Below, one piece after another: positions 34,471-36,119 of a stretch of 36,119 bases of DNA. Position 1 is the first letter of the stretch. Every line of letters begins with the position of its first letter. A program made the translations under genes and the position numbers. The stretch covers positions 1 through 36,119 of the forward strand of contig CANMLK010000012.1 in the NCBI GenBank assembly GCA_947498445.1. The letters run 5' to 3'. This stretch comes from Beijerinckiaceae bacterium. GTDB lineage: Bacteria; Pseudomonadota; Alphaproteobacteria; Rhizobiales; Beijerinckiaceae. Below the pieces are notes generated by a model. It did not search any database and had not been told where the DNA came from. It was given only the letters and a program-made list of their open reading frames with translations.

Positions 34471-34926
34471 TACTTCCTCCCGCGGCGCAACCTTATCTCT
34501 CAGAGTAATTCAGCTGGAACGGTGGCGAAACCCAAAAATGCTGACGCGGAACAGCAGCTTTGCGGGGAGGCTATCTAAATACGCTCAAAAATGCGGGCTG
34601 GATCTCAGGACAATGAGGATGCCGCCATCGGCTCAGGCTCGGGATCCGGGGCCAGTTTAGGAAAGGAACTCCAAAATCACAGAGCGGAATGCAAAGAACC
34701 AAGCAGTCCAAAGGCAGAAGCAAAAATAACCCAAAGTGATGAAGAAGGGATACGGCATGCACACAGCAGCGGCAACCCGCCATGCGCATCGTGCGATGTC
34801 CATGTAATCATAGCCATCCGGGCATCGTCATTTCGCGCGGCGCTGAAATTCGAATTTGACGGTCCTCCGAACGCTCCGATAGGATTGTAATGACGCTCTG
34901 GTAAGTTCTTCCAGGAAACGAGGGCA
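34471..34926. other. divergent intergenic region
   Basis: This is 456 bases between the divergent TctC and monooxygenase genes. A minus-strand 33-codon frame (34657-34758) encodes a very hydrophobic peptide but has no ribosome site. Other frames look like chance. The region should contain both promoters; I cannot place their boxes reliably. Confidence 0.4.
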
Positions 34927-36048
34927 ATGACAGTAAGTCTTGGCGACACCAGCCGCTATCAGATGCACAACTCCAATCGCTTGAAAATTGGCCTTTTCGG
35001 TGCGAATTGTTCCTCGGGTCGCGTTGTTACAATGTGCCCAGAACGCTGGTCGGGGGACTGGCCCGATAATCTGCGCCTTGCACACTTGGCGGATGATGCA
35101 GGCATAGACTTTCTCCTGCCCCTCGGGCGGTGGAAAGGATACGGCGGCCAGACCGACTATGAGGGAGAAAGCTTTGAGACCCTGACCTGGGCGTCAGGCC
35201 TGCTCGCTTCAACCAAGCGCATTACGGTGTTTGGTACGGTTCACGCGCCGTTATTTAATCCGATACTTGCCGCCAAGCAGATGGTCACCGCGGACCGAAT
35301 TGGATCAGGCCGTTTTGGCCTCAATATCGTCGTCGGCTGGAACGAGGACGAATTTGACATGTTCAACGTTAAGCAGCGGGAACACGAAGCTCGCTATGAA
35401 TATGCGCAGGAATGGCTCGACGCGGTGCGGCGAATCTGGTCCGATGAATCGGAGTTTAATTTCACCGGACGATATCTGGACCTGAAGGGCGTTAAAGGAA
35501 AGCCGAAGCCCTATGGTGGTCTCAATCCTCTCACCATGAACGCTGGCGCATCCGCGACGGGACAGGTCTTTGCTATCCGCAATTGCGACGCTTTCTTCAT
35601 CCAGGCATCACGCATCTCGGTAGACGAGACCGCCGCCAGAGTCGCAAACGCCAAGGAGCAAGCCGCACAAAGCGGGCGCGCGATCGATTTTTACACGGTG
35701 GGTCTGGTAGTCTGTCGGCCGACGAAAAAGGAAGCTGAAGAATTCTTCCACTATGCTGTCGTCGAACACGCCGACTGGGCGGCTATTGATCTGATGATGG
35801 AGCGGCGCAACCTCACGTCCAAAATGCTGGGCAAGGAAGGCTACCAGGAGAAACGCACCGCTGCGGCGATCAACATGGCGGGGCTGCCGATCGTTGGAAG
35901 TCCTGATAGCGTGGCCCAACAGATTGCGGGCTATAGCGCAGCCGGCTTGACCGGTGTTGCGATCTCGATGGTCAACTTTCTAAATGAAACGCCGTTCTTT
36001 TGCCAGGAGGTGTTGCCACGTCTTGCACACATGGGGCTGCGGGAATAG
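34927..36048 (+). CDS. LLM-class flavin-dependent monooxygenase (RutA/SfnG-like paralogue)
   Basis: This 373-residue luciferase-like FMN monooxygenase is closely similar by eye (about two thirds of aligned positions) to the one at 4080-5219. Shared blocks are KIGLFGANCSSGR, PLGRWKGYGGQTDY, the WASGLLASTKRITVFGTVHA segment, GRFGLNIVVGWNEDEFDMF and TMNAGASATG. Differences concentrate in the C-terminal third, which may set substrate choice. GAGGG lies just before the ATG. It is divergent from the TctC/acyl-CoA dehydrogenase pair. After its stop only 71 bases remain, so its operon partners, possibly another TctC or a reductase, would lie beyond the window. The substrate is unknown. Confidence 0.88.
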   Translation: MTVSLGDTSRYQMHNSNRLKIGLFGANCSSGRVVTMCPERWSGDWPDNLRLAHLADDAGIDFLLPLGRWKGYGGQTDYEGESFETLTWASGLLASTKRITVFGTVHAPLFNPILAAKQMVTADRIGSGRFGLNIVVGWNEDEFDMFNVKQREHEARYEYAQEWLDAVRRIWSDESEFNFTGRYLDLKGVKGKPKPYGGLNPLTMNAGASATGQVFAIRNCDAFFIQASRISVDETAARVANAKEQAAQSGRAIDFYTVGLVVCRPTKKEAEEFFHYAVVEHADWAAIDLMMERRNLTSKMLGKEGYQEKRTAAAINMAGLPIVGSPDSVAQQIAGYSAAGLTGVAISMVNFLNETPFFCQEVLPRLAHMGLRE

Positions 36049-36119
36049 CGCCAGCTTCGGAGACCGTGCATTATTTTCGAAGCTTTAGGTACATTATATC
36101 GTGATCGCCAAAAAGGCGG

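Noticed and set aside
34657-34758. 33-codon minus-strand frame encoding a very hydrophobic peptide
   Set aside because: There is no ribosome binding site before its ATG and no recognisable family; it may be chance in an intergenic region.
2100-36119. TctA or TctB permease genes
   Set aside because: I looked for a large multi-span protein or a small four-span protein on both strands; none of the long frames shows repeated hydrophobic segments.
1-36119. CRISPR arrays, tRNA or rRNA genes
   Set aside because: No regularly spaced repeats with unique spacers and no cloverleaf or rRNA-like sequence were noticed.

Overview
The window is an accessory catabolic region of a GC-rich Gram-negative proteobacterium. 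Soil Alphaproteobacteria (Hyphomicrobiales, Bradyrhizobium-like) fit best, judging from the codon choice, the Bug/TctC expansion and the DUF6876/DUF6641 pair. This assignment is an inference: there is no rRNA, tRNA or housekeeping gene to anchor it.

Left flank (1-2100). It holds two short direct repeats that look like the end of an IS21-type element, two small minus-strand genes of the DUF6876 and DUF6641 types usually seen on mobile DNA, an AT-richer stretch, and a secreted ClpP-like gene that is cut off where the next region starts. The edge near 2095-2110 looks like a recombination junction.

Main region (2100-36119). It is built from enzyme genes interleaved with genes for periplasmic solute-binding proteins of the TctC/Bug family. 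There are eleven TctC-type genes (ten intact, one with an internal amber stop) and not one TctA or TctB membrane component. Each sits beside an enzyme gene. From left to right: a divergent TctC, then maleate-isomerase-like / flavin monooxygenase / Bug / TctC (+); TctC and tandem CaiB-type CoA-transferase (-); TctC / flavin reductase / TctC (+); MetE-like methyltransferase, secreted hydrolase and truncated UbiD (-); GMC oxidoreductase / alpha-beta hydrolase / TctC / broken TctC (+); a second flavin monooxygenase (-); a leaderless NMT1-like binding protein and TctC (+); a LysR regulator (-); crotonase / acyl-CoA ligase / TctC (+); TctC and acyl-CoA dehydrogenase (-); a third flavin monooxygenase (+) that is a paralogue of the first.

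Together the genes suggest oxidation or ring opening by FMN-dependent monooxygenases and a GMC oxidoreductase, hydrolysis, activation as CoA thioesters by a ligase or CoA-transferase, and beta-oxidation-like steps. The TctC proteins would capture carboxylate substrates or intermediates in the periplasm. The substrate cannot be read from the sequence.

The most notable observations are the array of permease-less TctC proteins and a pair of cysteines within it. Five of these proteins carry both cysteines at equivalent sites about 70 residues apart, and the other six carry neither. Decay is also visible: an amber codon in one TctC bracketed by two fragments of an IS6-type transposase, a truncated UbiD, and another possible transposase relic beside the LysR gene.
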